Shown here: in pieces, positions 47,659 through 56,122 of the stretch
Layout of the letters: the number at the start of each line of letters is the position of its first letter
Position numbering within the stretch: position 1 is the first letter of the stretch
Source of the DNA: Sphingopyxis sp. UBA6723
GTDB taxonomy: Bacteria; Pseudomonadota; Alphaproteobacteria; Sphingomonadales; Sphingomonadaceae
Assembly (NCBI RefSeq): GCF_002454115.1
Contig: NZ_DKIH01000011.1
Coordinates: 181,690-245,689, forward strand
Reading direction: 5' to 3'
DNA: 64,000 nucleotides
Translations under genes and position numbers: made by a program
The notes under the pieces: generated by a model
The model's input: the letters and a program-made list of their open reading frames with translations, nothing else
Told to the model about the DNA's origin: nothing
Databases searched by the model: none

Positions 47659-50360
47659 TTTTCACTCTCCTGCTGCGGGCGAATCGACGCCCACCAGTCG
47701 GCAATGTCCTGCCGCGCCGCGTCGTGTGCGGCAAGCAGTTGCGGCCAGCCGGGTTCGCCGCATTGGCTCGCAACGAGCTGCCGCGCCGCCGCGGTCGGCG
47801 GCTCGCCCTCGGGCGCGGTCAGCCGCAGCATCACGAGCATCCGTGCCAGCAGGCTATGCGCTTCGCACACCCCGTCGGGCGCCAGTCCCGCCGGCTTCAG
47901 ACAGCCAAGCGCGGCGGCGATATTGGGGTCGTGGCATTGGCCGCTGGCCAGTTGCGTGACCTGCATCGCAAATTCCAGATCGACGAGCCCGCCGGGGCCG
48001 CCCTTGATGTCGAGCGCGCCGTTCGCGGGTTTGTGTGCCGCGATCTTGTCGCGCATTTCGGCGGCATCGGCGGCGAGCTTGGCCGGATCGCGCGGAATCA
48101 TGAGCAGTTCGGCGATGATCCGCTCGACTTCGGCGCGCGCCTCTTCCGATCCATAGACCGGCCGCGCGCGGAGCAATGCCATATGCTCCCACGTCCAGGC
48201 TTCTTCGCGCTGATAGCGTTCAAAGCTGTCGAGGGTGACGACGAGCGGCCCCTGCGCGCCCTGCGGCCGGAGCCGGGTATCGACATCGTACAGCTTGCCC
48301 GCCGCGGTCGGCACCGACATCGCCGCGGTCACCCGCTGCGCAAGGCGGTTGTAGTAGGTCGTGGCGCCGAGCGGGCGCGGCCCGTCGGATTCGGCGAGAT
48401 GGTCGCCGGTGAACAGATAAATGAGGTCGAGGTCGGAGGCATGGGTCAGCGCCCGGCCCCCGAGCCGCCCGAGCGCGAGCACGACCAGCTCGCTGTCGGG
48501 AATGCATCCATGGGCGGCGACAAATTCGGCAACGGTGGCGTCGGCAAGGACACATAGCGCGGCCTCCGCGAGCTCGGAATAGCCGCCCGCAATCACCAGT
48601 GGATCGGTCGATCCGGCGACAAGCTGCACCCCATAGGCAAAGCGCCGCTCGCCGACGAGATCGCGCACCCGGTCGAGCAGACGTTCATAGTCGAGCGTCG
48701 CCAGCCCCGGCGCCCACTCCGCCAGCAGCTGTGTCTTGTCCGCGGGCGCGTCGAAGGCACGGCTGTCGATGAGCCCTTCGATCAGCTGCGCGCGCGTGCC
48801 GAGCGCATCGGCTAGCGTCGGGGCGAGCGCCAGAACGCGCGTCGCGATGCGCGCCAGCGCCGGCTGCGCCGCGAGCAGGTGAAAGAAGTTGATCGCGCTG
48901 GGCAGTCCCGCGACCAGCTTGTCAAAGCGCGTCAGCGTCGCTTGCGGGTCGGGCGCCGCGCCCAGCGCCTTGACCAGTTCAGGCAGCATCGTTTCGAGCG
49001 CATCAAGCGCCGCCGGACTACGCAGCGCGCGCAGCTTCCCGCCGCGCCACTCGGCGATTGTGCGCAGCGCCGCGTCTGGAGGGTCGAACCCCGCCGCTTG
49101 CAGCGCCGCCGCCAGACTGTCGTCGTCGCGCGGCAAGCCGGTGGTGACCGCGCGTTCGGCTACCAACCGGTCGTAACAGGCGCCGACATCGGCGGTGACG
49201 GGTTCGAGCATCGCGAGCAGCGCCGCACCGTCAGCCAGACCGTCGAGCCGCGCGACGCCGTCGAGCGCGGCGGGCTGGGTCGGCAGGCCATGCGTCTGCT
49301 GATCCTCGATCATCTGCAACCGGTGCTCGATCCGGCGCAGCGTCGCGTAATGACCCGACAGGCGTGTCGCGACCTCAGGCTCGACGCGTCCCGCCGCCGC
49401 CAGCGCCGCCAGCGCATCGACCGTCGCCGGAACGCGCAGCGACGGGTCGCGCCCGCCATAGATCAGCTGGTGGACCTGCGCGAAAAATTCGATCTCGCGG
49501 ATGCCGCCGCGCCCGCGTTTCAAGTCATAGCCCGGCCCGAACGCCTGCCCCTGCGCGAAATGGTCGCGAATCCGGTCGCTCATCGCGCCGATTTCCTTGA
49601 GCTGGCGGAAATCGAGGCTGCGGCGCCAGATGAAGGGCTGGATCGCCGACAGGAACTGCTCGCCGAGCATGCGATCGCCCGCCGACGCGCGGCTGCGGAT
49701 GAACGCCGCCTGCTCCCACGCCAGCGCTTCGGATTCATAATAGGAAATCGCGGCGTCCACGGGCAGCACGATCGGCGTCACTTCGGGATGCGGTCGCAGA
49801 CGCAAGTCGACGCGTAGGACATGCCCGTCGCCGGTGCGCGCCGACAGGATTTCGATCATCCGCCGCGCGATTCGCACCGCCGCCTCGACCGGGTCGTCGC
49901 GCGATCGGCGCGGCAGCGTGTCGGGATCGAAGATCAGGATCGGGTCGATGTCGGACGAATAGTTGAGTTCGTGACTGCCCAGCTTGCCTAGCGCGATCAC
50001 CGACAGCCCGCGCGGTTCCTCGCCCGGAACGCGCTCGGCAAAGGCGGCGGCGAGTGCGGTGTCGCACGCCTGATCGGCAAAATCGGACAGCAGTCGGGTG
50101 GTGGCTGCGACATCATGCTCGCCCGAAAGATCGCCGAGCGCGAGCAACAGCGCCATGCGGCCGCGCCATTGACGAACGGCCCGCATGATGTCGTCGTCGG
50201 CTGGCGGCGGCGCAATATGGGCGAGCGCGGCGTCGGCGCCATCGGTAAGGAAACGCGTCACATCATCTGGGTTGAGTTCGGCAAGCCGCGCCAGAAACGG
50301 TGCGTTGGCGGTGAGGCGGTCGAGCGCCGATTGGCGATGGGTAGCGTCGAGGATGGTCAT
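47655..50360 (-). CDS. glnE: Bifunctional glutamine synthetase adenylyltransferase / adenylyl-removing enzyme
   Basis: A 901-residue protein with the two nucleotidyltransferase domains of GlnE. The N-terminal one (adenylyl-removing) has LGKLGSHELNYSSDIDPILI; the C-terminal one (adenylylating) has LGRLGGRALTHASDLDLIYL. Helical regulatory segments lie between and after. It adds or removes AMP on glutamine synthetase according to nitrogen state signalled by PII. Length is slightly under the E. coli enzyme (946). It heads a coupled run glnE-bcp-DUF455-M23. Confidence 0.96.
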   Translation of the reverse strand: MTILDATHRQSALDRLTANAPFLARLAELNPDDVTRFLTDGADAALAHIAPPPADDDIMRAVRQWRGRMALLLALGDLSGEHDVAATTRLLSDFADQACDTALAAAFAERVPGEEPRGLSVIALGKLGSHELNYSSDIDPILIFDPDTLPRRSRDDPVEAAVRIARRMIEILSARTGDGHVLRVDLRLRPHPEVTPIVLPVDAAISYYESEALAWEQAAFIRSRASAGDRMLGEQFLSAIQPFIWRRSLDFRQLKEIGAMSDRIRDHFAQGQAFGPGYDLKRGRGGIREIEFFAQVHQLIYGGRDPSLRVPATVDALAALAAAGRVEPEVATRLSGHYATLRRIEHRLQMIEDQQTHGLPTQPAALDGVARLDGLADGAALLAMLEPVTADVGACYDRLVAERAVTTGLPRDDDSLAAALQAAGFDPPDAALRTIAEWRGGKLRALRSPAALDALETMLPELVKALGAAPDPQATLTRFDKLVAGLPSAINFFHLLAAQPALARIATRVLALAPTLADALGTRAQLIEGLIDSRAFDAPADKTQLLAEWAPGLATLDYERLLDRVRDLVGERRFAYGVQLVAGSTDPLVIAGGYSELAEAALCVLADATVAEFVAAHGCIPDSELVVLALGRLGGRALTHASDLDLIYLFTGDHLAESDGPRPLGATTYYNRLAQRVTAAMSVPTAAGKLYDVDTRLRPQGAQGPLVVTLDSFERYQREEAWTWEHMALLRARPVYGSEEARAEVERIIAELLMIPRDPAKLAADAAEMRDKIAAHKPANGALDIKGGPGGLVDLEFAMQVTQLASGQCHDPNIAAALGCLKPAGLAPDGVCEAHSLLARMLVMLRLTAPEGEPPTAAARQLVASQCGEPGWPQLLAAHDAARQDIADWWASIRPQQESEK

Positions 50361-50406
50361 CGTCAGCCGCTATCGCTCGCGCCCAATGAGGTAGCAACCC
50401 CCACTC

Positions 50407-50483
50407 CGTCATTGCGATCGTAGCGAAGCAATCCAGAGGTGGCGTAAACCGGTCTGGATTGCTTCGCTGCGCTCGCAATGACG
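50407..50483. repeat. Palindromic intergenic unit, family E (copy 2)
   Basis: Left arm GTCATTGCGATCGTAGCGAA with CAATCCAGA, right arm TCTGGATTG then CTTCGCTGCGCTCGCAATGA. It lies between phyR and glnE, both minus strand, and probably ends phyR transcription. Confidence 0.9.
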
Positions 50484-50505
50484 ATTTTGTTCGGTTCGAC
50501 TGACT

Positions 50506-51300
50506 TTATGCCGGAACCGTGCTCTCGTCGAAGAACAGCACCTGCGAGATCGCCGCGCGCAGCGTTGCCGGCTGATATGGCTTGGTCAGCAGGAATGCGG
50601 GTTCGGGGCGATCGCCCGTCAGCAGCCGTTCGGGAAACGCAGTGATGAAGATGACCGGCACATGCAGGCCGGTCAGGATTTCCTGCACCGCCTCGATCCC
50701 CGAGCTGTTGTCGGCAAGCTGGATGTCGGCAAGCACCAGCCCCGGCTGATGCTTCTGCGCTTCGGCCACCGCTTCGCGATGCGTGGTGGCGACTGCGACG
50801 ACGTCGTGACCGAGATCGCGGACGATCATTTCGATGTCCATCGCGATAATCGGTTCATCCTCGATGATTAGGATGCGGGCGCGCGTCTGGCGATCGATTT
50901 CGTCGGTCGCCTCGGCGATCAGCGTCTTCACTTCGTCGGTATCGCGGCCGATGATGCGGCCGGTATCCTCGGCGTTGAACCCCTCGACCGCGGTCAGCAG
51001 CAGCGCTTGGCGCGCCAGCGACGGAATGCGGCGCAGGCGCGCGTCAGCAATGGCGATGTCGGTAAGGTTGGCGTCGTCATCGGACGTCGCCGCGCTGGCC
51101 ATCAATCCGAAATTGTCATGGACCATCCGGTAAAGCTGGATCCGCAGGTCATTGCCGGTATCGACCGCCCCCGGATTGCCCACCAATGTTTCGAGCAAAC
51201 GCGCGACCAGCGCGTCGCCATTCTGCTGGCTACCCGAAATCGCCCGACCATAACGCCGCAGATACGGAAGATGCGGCGCGATCGCCTGACCCAATGACAT
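50506..51300 (-). CDS. phyR: PhyR-type response regulator (anti-anti-sigma factor)
   Basis: A 264-residue protein with a strong AGGAGGG site 7 bases before the ATG at 51300. Residues 1-135 are a sigma-like (SigmaECF-like) domain: LPYLRRYGRAISGSQQNGDA, RRIPSLARQALLLTAVEGFN, EDTGRIIGRDTDEV. Residues 140-260 are a receiver domain with acidic pocket IIEDEP, phospho-acceptor Asp192 in VLADIQL, and Lys in FLLTKPYQ. When phosphorylated, PhyR binds NepR and frees the EcfG sigma factor, switching on the general stress response. It is divergent from nepR, the classical arrangement. Confidence 0.95.
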   Translation of the reverse strand: MSLGQAIAPHLPYLRRYGRAISGSQQNGDALVARLLETLVGNPGAVDTGNDLRIQLYRMVHDNFGLMASAATSDDDANLTDIAIADARLRRIPSLARQALLLTAVEGFNAEDTGRIIGRDTDEVKTLIAEATDEIDRQTRARILIIEDEPIIAMDIEMIVRDLGHDVVAVATTHREAVAEAQKHQPGLVLADIQLADNSSGIEAVQEILTGLHVPVIFITAFPERLLTGDRPEPAFLLTKPYQPATLRAAISQVLFFDESTVPA

Positions 51301-51389
51301 ATATTTCCCTCCTGAAACGGGACATAACCCGCCAAAAAACCAGCAAACGCGGCCCAAACCGGCGTCCGCTGACATAATTTCACCCCATG

Positions 51390-51415
51390 GGAACGATTTA
51401 GCCGCAAATTAGTTT
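51390..51415 (+). promoter_or_regulatory. Probable EcfG-type promoter of nepR
   Basis: GGAAC at 51390-51394 and GTTT at 51412-51415 with 17 bases between agree with the alphaproteobacterial general-stress promoter GGAAC-N16/17-cGTT. It is about 80 bases before nepR and points toward it, so nepR would be autoregulated by EcfG. Confidence 0.6.
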
Positions 51416-51497
51416 CATGGGGAAGAACAAACGCGCCATTGCGGTTTGATAAATGCGCGGTTAGCAACAGGCCCCATGTTAAGCGGATGCCCCGAAA

Positions 51498-51668
51498 ATG
51501 TCGTCTGAAACCGGTTCGCCACGCGGCGTGACGGCGGCAAAGGACGCGGAAAAGAAATCTCCCGCCAAGGGGCCGGACGTCAACGGCGCCCTGCGCCGCG
51601 CGTATGAATCGACCGTCGATGAGTCGATTCCCCAGTCGCTGCTGGATCTTTTGAGCAAACTGGACTGA
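51498..51668 (+). CDS. nepR: NepR anti-sigma factor
   Basis: A 56-residue protein found by direct translation. It starts MSSETGSPRG, with a disordered lead rich in Lys and Ala, and ends with the NepR core: ALRRAYESTVDESIPQSLLD followed by LLSKLD. This two-helix core binds either EcfG or the sigma-like domain of PhyR. The gene is divergent from phyR. Usually ecfG follows nepR directly, but here the next gene is tgt on the other strand, with 2 bases between stop codons, so the sigma factor must be encoded elsewhere. Confidence 0.92.
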   Translation: MSSETGSPRGVTAAKDAEKKSPAKGPDVNGALRRAYESTVDESIPQSLLDLLSKLD

Positions 51669-51670
51669 CC

Positions 51671-52795
51671 TTAGCGCTGATAGCGCGCATCAAATTCCAT
51701 CTGAAAAGCCGCGAACGTGCCCGCCGCGATGGCATCGCGCATTGTCCGCATCAGCGCCTGATAAAAATGCAGATTATGCTGCGTCATCAGCATGGCGCCG
51801 AGCATTTCGCTCGACCGGACGAGGTGATGCAGATAGGCGCGCGACCAGGTCGTACACACCGGGCAATCGCATGAAGCGTCGAGCGGCGCCTGATCCTCGG
51901 CAAACTTCGCGTTGCGAATGTTGATCGGCCCGTCCCAGGTAAAGGCCTGCCCGTTGCGCCCCGATCGCGTTGGCAGCACGCAATCGAACATATCGACCCC
52001 GCGCGCGACCGCGCCGACCAGATCGTCGGGCTTGCCGACCCCCATCAGATAGCGCGGCTTGTCGGCGGGAAGCTGGGCGGGCGCATAATCGAGCACGCCG
52101 AACATCGCTTCCTGCCCCTCCCCGACCGCCAGCCCGCCGATCGCATAGCCGTCGAAACCGATATCGGTCAGCGCCGCCGCCGAGCGCGCGCGCAGCTTTT
52201 CGTCGAGCGAGCCCTGCTGGATGCCAAACAGTGCCGAACGCGCCGCATGCTCGCCGCCCGCGTCGAACCCCGCGCGACTGCGCGCCGCCCAGCGCATCGA
52301 ACGCTCCATGCTCGCCTCGGCGCGCTTGGCATCGACGCCGTTCGGCGGACATTCGTCGAATGCCATCACGATGTCGCTGCCGAGCAGGCGCTGAATTTCC
52401 ATCGAGCGCTCGGGGGTCAGCATATGTTTGGAACCGTCGAGGTGGCTCTTGAACGCGACCCCCTCTTCGCTTTGCTTGGTCAGCGCCGACAGGCTCATCA
52501 CCTGATAGCCGCCGCTGTCGGTGAGGATCGGGCGGTCCCAGCCCATGAAATTGTGCAGTCCGCCCAGCCGCGCCATGCGTTCGGCGGTCGGGCGCAGCAT
52601 CAGATGATAGGTGTTGCCAAGGATGATGTCGGCGCCACTCGCGCGTACCTCGGCGGGACGCATCGCCTTGACCGTTGCCGCGGTACCGACGGGCATGAAG
52701 GCGGGCGTACGGATTTCGCCGCGCCGCATTGCGATCGTGCCGGTGCGCGCGGCGCCGTCGGTCGCGGCAATCGAAAAGGAGAATCTGTCGGTCAT
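51671..52795 (-). CDS. tgt: Queuine tRNA-ribosyltransferase
   Basis: A 374-residue TIM-barrel enzyme. Landmarks: TPAFMPVGTAATVKAMRP, DIILGNTYHLMLRPTAERM, ILTDSGGYQVMSLS (catalytic Asp), FDCVLPTRSGRNGQAFT (second Asp) and the zinc site CDCPVCTTWSRAYLHHLVRS (three Cys and a His). It exchanges guanine-34 for preQ1 in tRNAs with GUN anticodons. queA, the next enzyme of the pathway, is in the same window at 56 kb but not in the same operon. The stop is 2 bases from that of nepR. Confidence 0.97.
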   Translation of the reverse strand: MTDRFSFSIAATDGAARTGTIAMRRGEIRTPAFMPVGTAATVKAMRPAEVRASGADIILGNTYHLMLRPTAERMARLGGLHNFMGWDRPILTDSGGYQVMSLSALTKQSEEGVAFKSHLDGSKHMLTPERSMEIQRLLGSDIVMAFDECPPNGVDAKRAEASMERSMRWAARSRAGFDAGGEHAARSALFGIQQGSLDEKLRARSAAALTDIGFDGYAIGGLAVGEGQEAMFGVLDYAPAQLPADKPRYLMGVGKPDDLVGAVARGVDMFDCVLPTRSGRNGQAFTWDGPINIRNAKFAEDQAPLDASCDCPVCTTWSRAYLHHLVRSSEMLGAMLMTQHNLHFYQALMRTMRDAIAAGTFAAFQMEFDARYQR

Positions 52796-52848
52796 CGCGC
52801 GCGCCTATGGCGGGGACGGCCGGTAAAGTCGAGGTTCTGCCTTTAGAT

Positions 52849-52926
52849 CGTCATCCCGGCGAAGGCCGGGATCTCGATGTGGATGCCATACGCACCGGCG
52901 AGATCCCTGCCTTCGCCGGGATGACG
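52849..52926. repeat. Palindromic intergenic unit, family A (copy 3)
   Basis: Arms CGTCATCCCGGCGAAGGCCG and a slightly diverged right arm CTGCCTTCGCCGGGATGACG, with inner ATCTCG/CGAGAT. Between hemerythrin and tgt genes. Confidence 0.9.
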
Positions 52927-52936
52927 GAAGATTGGA

Positions 52937-53425
52937 CTATTCCTTGTCATCCTCGCTCGAAGGCTCGTCGGCGGCCGCCTTGGCCTTTTCTTTCGGCTTT
53001 TCCTTCTCAAAGATCGCCAGCAGCTCTTTCTTCTTCGCTTCGGACAGGCCTTTCTCGGCCTCGGGGAACATCTCCTCTTCCTCTTCCTCGATATGGTGGA
53101 GGTAGCGGTGCTTCATCGTGCGGAAGCGGGTCAGCCAGCCGGTCGAGGCAAAGTCCATCTCGTACAGTTCGGTCAGCAGATCGTCGATTTCCTTATGCTC
53201 GGAAACGCTATGCTGCGCATCTTCGCGCAGGTCGGGCTTCCCGAGCATCGTCGCATAGAGCGACATTTCTTCGGACGCCGCATGCGCGGTCACTTCGATG
53301 CGAAACGCCTCGAACAGCTTCTCGCGCTCGGGGCTGTCGCCTTTTGTCTCGTCGATCTGATCGAGCAGCTTGCGGTGGCGGTCATGATCGGCCTTCAGCC
53401 GCGCAAAGATTTTCGTGTCAGCCAT
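52937..53425 (-). CDS. Hemerythrin-domain protein
   Basis: A 162-residue helical protein. Residues 1-130 form the hemerythrin-like bundle with iron-ligand candidates His14 and His17 (KADHDRHRKLL), HAASEEMSLY, SEHKEIDDLL and HRYLHHIEEEEEEMFPE. Such proteins bind O2, NO or iron, or sense redox state. The last 30 residues are a Lys/Glu/Ala-rich disordered tail. It follows the c-di-GMP gene on the same strand after 58 bp, possibly in one transcript. Confidence 0.88.
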   Translation of the reverse strand: MADTKIFARLKADHDRHRKLLDQIDETKGDSPEREKLFEAFRIEVTAHAASEEMSLYATMLGKPDLREDAQHSVSEHKEIDDLLTELYEMDFASTGWLTRFRTMKHRYLHHIEEEEEEMFPEAEKGLSEAKKKELLAIFEKEKPKEKAKAAADEPSSEDDKE

Positions 53426-53483
53426 GGTCTTCTCCTGTTTGGGAGCAGAACGGGCGATCGCGCGGACGGTTCCACGCCTCTGA

Positions 53484-55673
53484 TCAGGGGGCTTTCCAGT
53501 CGTTCGTCGTCGTAAACATCGGCAGCGCCATCGCGGCGGTCGATTGCGTCGCGGCGGCGATCAGATAGGGCGACACGCGGTGCCTTGTACACAGCCCGCC
53601 ATTGCCATCGCTGACCATCGTCTGTTCGAATTCGATGCCCTGCTGGTGCTTCATCGATCGGCGCACGGTGGCGGTGACGAGCTGTCCCTCGCCGAAATCG
53701 ACAACAAATTGGGTGCCGAGCGGGACATCCAATATCCCCTCGATAAAGGCGCCGGTCGACGACAGATTGCGGATGACGACATCATAGCGATGATTGTCAT
53801 GGATCGCGCCGACCTTGCGGAACAGCGAGACACGGTCGTTGCGCTGGCGGGCCGGGCCAGCGGGCTTGATCATCCACGACCCGGCCTCGGCATGGTCGAG
53901 CAGTTCGGCATGGAGAACGGGTTTGCTGTACACATAACCCTGCACATGGCTGACGTTGAGTTTGCGGATCAGGTCAAGCTGGTCGAGCGATTCGATACCT
54001 TCGGCGGTTGTTTCCATCTCCAGCGCTTCGGCCAGGGCGACGATCGCGGCAATGATCGCGCTGTTACGCGACCCCGGCTCGGTCGCCCCGCGCACGAAAC
54101 TTTGGTCGATCTTGATCTTGTCGAACGGCGCCGTCTGCAAATAGCTGAGCGACGAATAGCCGGTGCCGAAATCGTCGAGCGCCAGCCGCACGCCCAAACC
54201 CTTGAGCGCCTTGAACATCTTGCCGGTATCGGCCGAATCGCCCAGAAACACGCTTTCGGTGATTTCCAGCTCAAGCCGGTCGGGCGCGAGCCCGGTCGTC
54301 GCCAGCGCGCTGGCAACAATTTTCGGCAGATCCTCGTTGGCAAACTGGATCGGCGAGACATTGACCGCCACGCGCATGTCGCCCGGCCATTTGACCGCGT
54401 CCTCGCACGCGCGCCGCAACACCCATTCGCCGATCGACCAGATCAGATTGGCTTCCTCGGCAATCGGGATGAACACGGCGGGCGAGATCACCCCGCGCTC
54501 GGGATGCGTCCAGCGCACCAGCGCCTCGACCCCCGTGACCAGGTTCGATTTGGAATTGACGACAGGCTGATACCGCAAGTCCATCTCGCCGCGCACCAGC
54601 GCGTCGCGCAGATCGCCTTCCAATGCGCGACGGATTTCGGCCGCCTGATGCAGGTCGCTGGAGTAAAAACTGAACCGTCCGCGCCCGTTACCCTTCGCCG
54701 CATACAGCGCGAGATCCGCGTTTCGGACCAGATCGTCGCTGCTCAGGCCATCAAACGGCGCGATCGCGACCCCGACCGAGGCGCCGATGATGCAGCGGCT
54801 GCCCTCGACCGAATAGGGTTGCGACAGGCTGTTGATGATGTCGGCGGCCATGTCGCCGAGCTTCCCGCGGTCTTCGAGATCGGGAAGGATGATCTGGAAT
54901 TCGTCACCGCCCAGGCGGCTCACCATTTCCTTGTCCCCGACGATCTTCAACAGCCGCTGCGCAACCTGTTTGAGCAACGCGTCGCCCGCCGGATGGCCGA
55001 GCGTGTCGTTGACCTGTTTGAAGCGGTCGAGATCGAGCAGCATGATGGCGCACGAGCGCTGCTGCTGCGCAAAGGTCGACAGCGTCGTGTCGAGCTTTTT
55101 TGAAATGTTGAACCGGTTGGCCAGCCCGGTCAGCGAGTCATAAAGCGCTAGGCGCGAGGCATCTTCGGCGGATCGCCGCTGCGCGGTGATGTCGGTCCCG
55201 CTGCCGCGATAGCCGGTAAATTTGCCGCTGCCGTCGAAGTGCGGCCGCCCCGAAATCGCCCACCAGCGATCGTCGCCTTCGAACGCGCTGCGCAAGGGCA
55301 GATCGTCGAATTTCGACTGCTTGGTCAGGAGGAAAGGCAAGGTCCGCTGGCGCTCGCCATGACTGTCGACCGGCAGGAACAGCTCGGTAAATATCGTTCC
55401 GAGCAGCTGGTCGCTCGGCCGGCCCATCAGCCGCGCGACCGAATCGGTGATATAGGTCAGCCGCCCCTTGGCATCGGTGGACCAGAACCAGCCTTGGCCG
55501 CTTTCTTCATAATTTTGAAGCAGGAGCAGCGCCTCGCGCGTGTGCAGGTTCGGCGCGGCATCGCCGCGCGGTTTGCCGATCCGCGCTCCGATCAAGCCGA
55601 AAAAGCCCTTCTGGCCTTCCTCGACAGTCTCATCCTCCCGCTCGCCGGACATGATCCGCGATGGTATTTCCAT
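53484..55673 (-). CDS. PAS-GGDEF-EAL-PilZ cyclic-di-GMP protein
   Basis: A 729-residue protein from ATG 55673; MSGEREDE at 55652 is another start. Order: PAS about 45-165; GGDEF about 170-335 with RLGGDEFQIILPD, the diguanylate cyclase site intact but no RxxD inhibitory site; EAL about 345-590 with TGVEALVRW, AVNVSPIQF, ELEITES, DDFGTGYSSLSYL and KIDQSFV, all phosphodiesterase residues intact; PilZ about 600-690 beginning RQRNDRVSL, with VIRNLSSTGAFIEG. No membrane helices are seen, so it is cytoplasmic. It could both make and break c-di-GMP and also sense it through PilZ. Confidence 0.92.
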   Translation of the reverse strand: MEIPSRIMSGEREDETVEEGQKGFFGLIGARIGKPRGDAAPNLHTREALLLLQNYEESGQGWFWSTDAKGRLTYITDSVARLMGRPSDQLLGTIFTELFLPVDSHGERQRTLPFLLTKQSKFDDLPLRSAFEGDDRWWAISGRPHFDGSGKFTGYRGSGTDITAQRRSAEDASRLALYDSLTGLANRFNISKKLDTTLSTFAQQQRSCAIMLLDLDRFKQVNDTLGHPAGDALLKQVAQRLLKIVGDKEMVSRLGGDEFQIILPDLEDRGKLGDMAADIINSLSQPYSVEGSRCIIGASVGVAIAPFDGLSSDDLVRNADLALYAAKGNGRGRFSFYSSDLHQAAEIRRALEGDLRDALVRGEMDLRYQPVVNSKSNLVTGVEALVRWTHPERGVISPAVFIPIAEEANLIWSIGEWVLRRACEDAVKWPGDMRVAVNVSPIQFANEDLPKIVASALATTGLAPDRLELEITESVFLGDSADTGKMFKALKGLGVRLALDDFGTGYSSLSYLQTAPFDKIKIDQSFVRGATEPGSRNSAIIAAIVALAEALEMETTAEGIESLDQLDLIRKLNVSHVQGYVYSKPVLHAELLDHAEAGSWMIKPAGPARQRNDRVSLFRKVGAIHDNHRYDVVIRNLSSTGAFIEGILDVPLGTQFVVDFGEGQLVTATVRRSMKHQQGIEFEQTMVSDGNGGLCTRHRVSPYLIAAATQSTAAMALPMFTTTNDWKAP

Positions 55674-55714
55674 CAAATCAATCTCTTGCTGATCCCCACG
55701 CTGCGACCGCTATG

Positions 55715-56122
55715 CGCGGAAGGGATTGCGATAGTGTAAATAAGACGGGAACCACGCCAGCGGTGCACGCGCAAATCGCGGCGCAATTATGCGCCTTGGT
55801 CAGCGCCGATTGCGTCGACGCTGTCATATTGGGCGCGCCTGCAACTGAAAGTTTGGGCGACCGGCTCCACCGGTTCCGCACCGCAAGGCGGTTGACGCTG
55901 GGTCATATTGGCATCGAATTGGCGATGAGCGAACAGTCGATATCGGCGTGGGAGCAAGGCAAAGCGCGCCCCAAGCCGCGCCGCGCCAACGGCGACGATC
56001 AGCCTATGCCGCGCGGTCAGGGAGCAGCAAGCTGGCGTCGCCATAGCTGTAAAAGCGGTAATCGCGCGCGATCGCATGGGCATAGGCCGCCTGCATCGTC
56101 TCCAACCCCATCAGCGCGCTGA
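55715..56122 (+). CDS. XRE-type HTH protein, possibly truncated
   Basis: The frame encodes about 135 residues. A helix-turn-helix of the XRE/Cro type is visible: SLGDRLHRFRTARRLTLGHI, then GIELAMSEQSISAWEQGKA. After this the protein becomes Arg/Pro-rich without pattern, where it runs antisense into the 3' end of queA (overlap 119 bp). A normal gene of this class would stop soon after the HTH. The start is unsure (ATG 55661, ATG 55715 or later). It may be a shortened or decaying regulator. It is divergent from the PAS-GGDEF-EAL-PilZ gene, its possible target. Confidence 0.4.
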   Translation, partial: RGRDCDSVNKTGTTPAVHAQIAAQLCALVSADCVDAVILGAPATESLGDRLHRFRTARRLTLGHIGIELAMSEQSISAWEQGKARPKPRRANGDDQPMPRGQGAASWRRHSCKSGNRARSHGHRPPASSPTPSAR

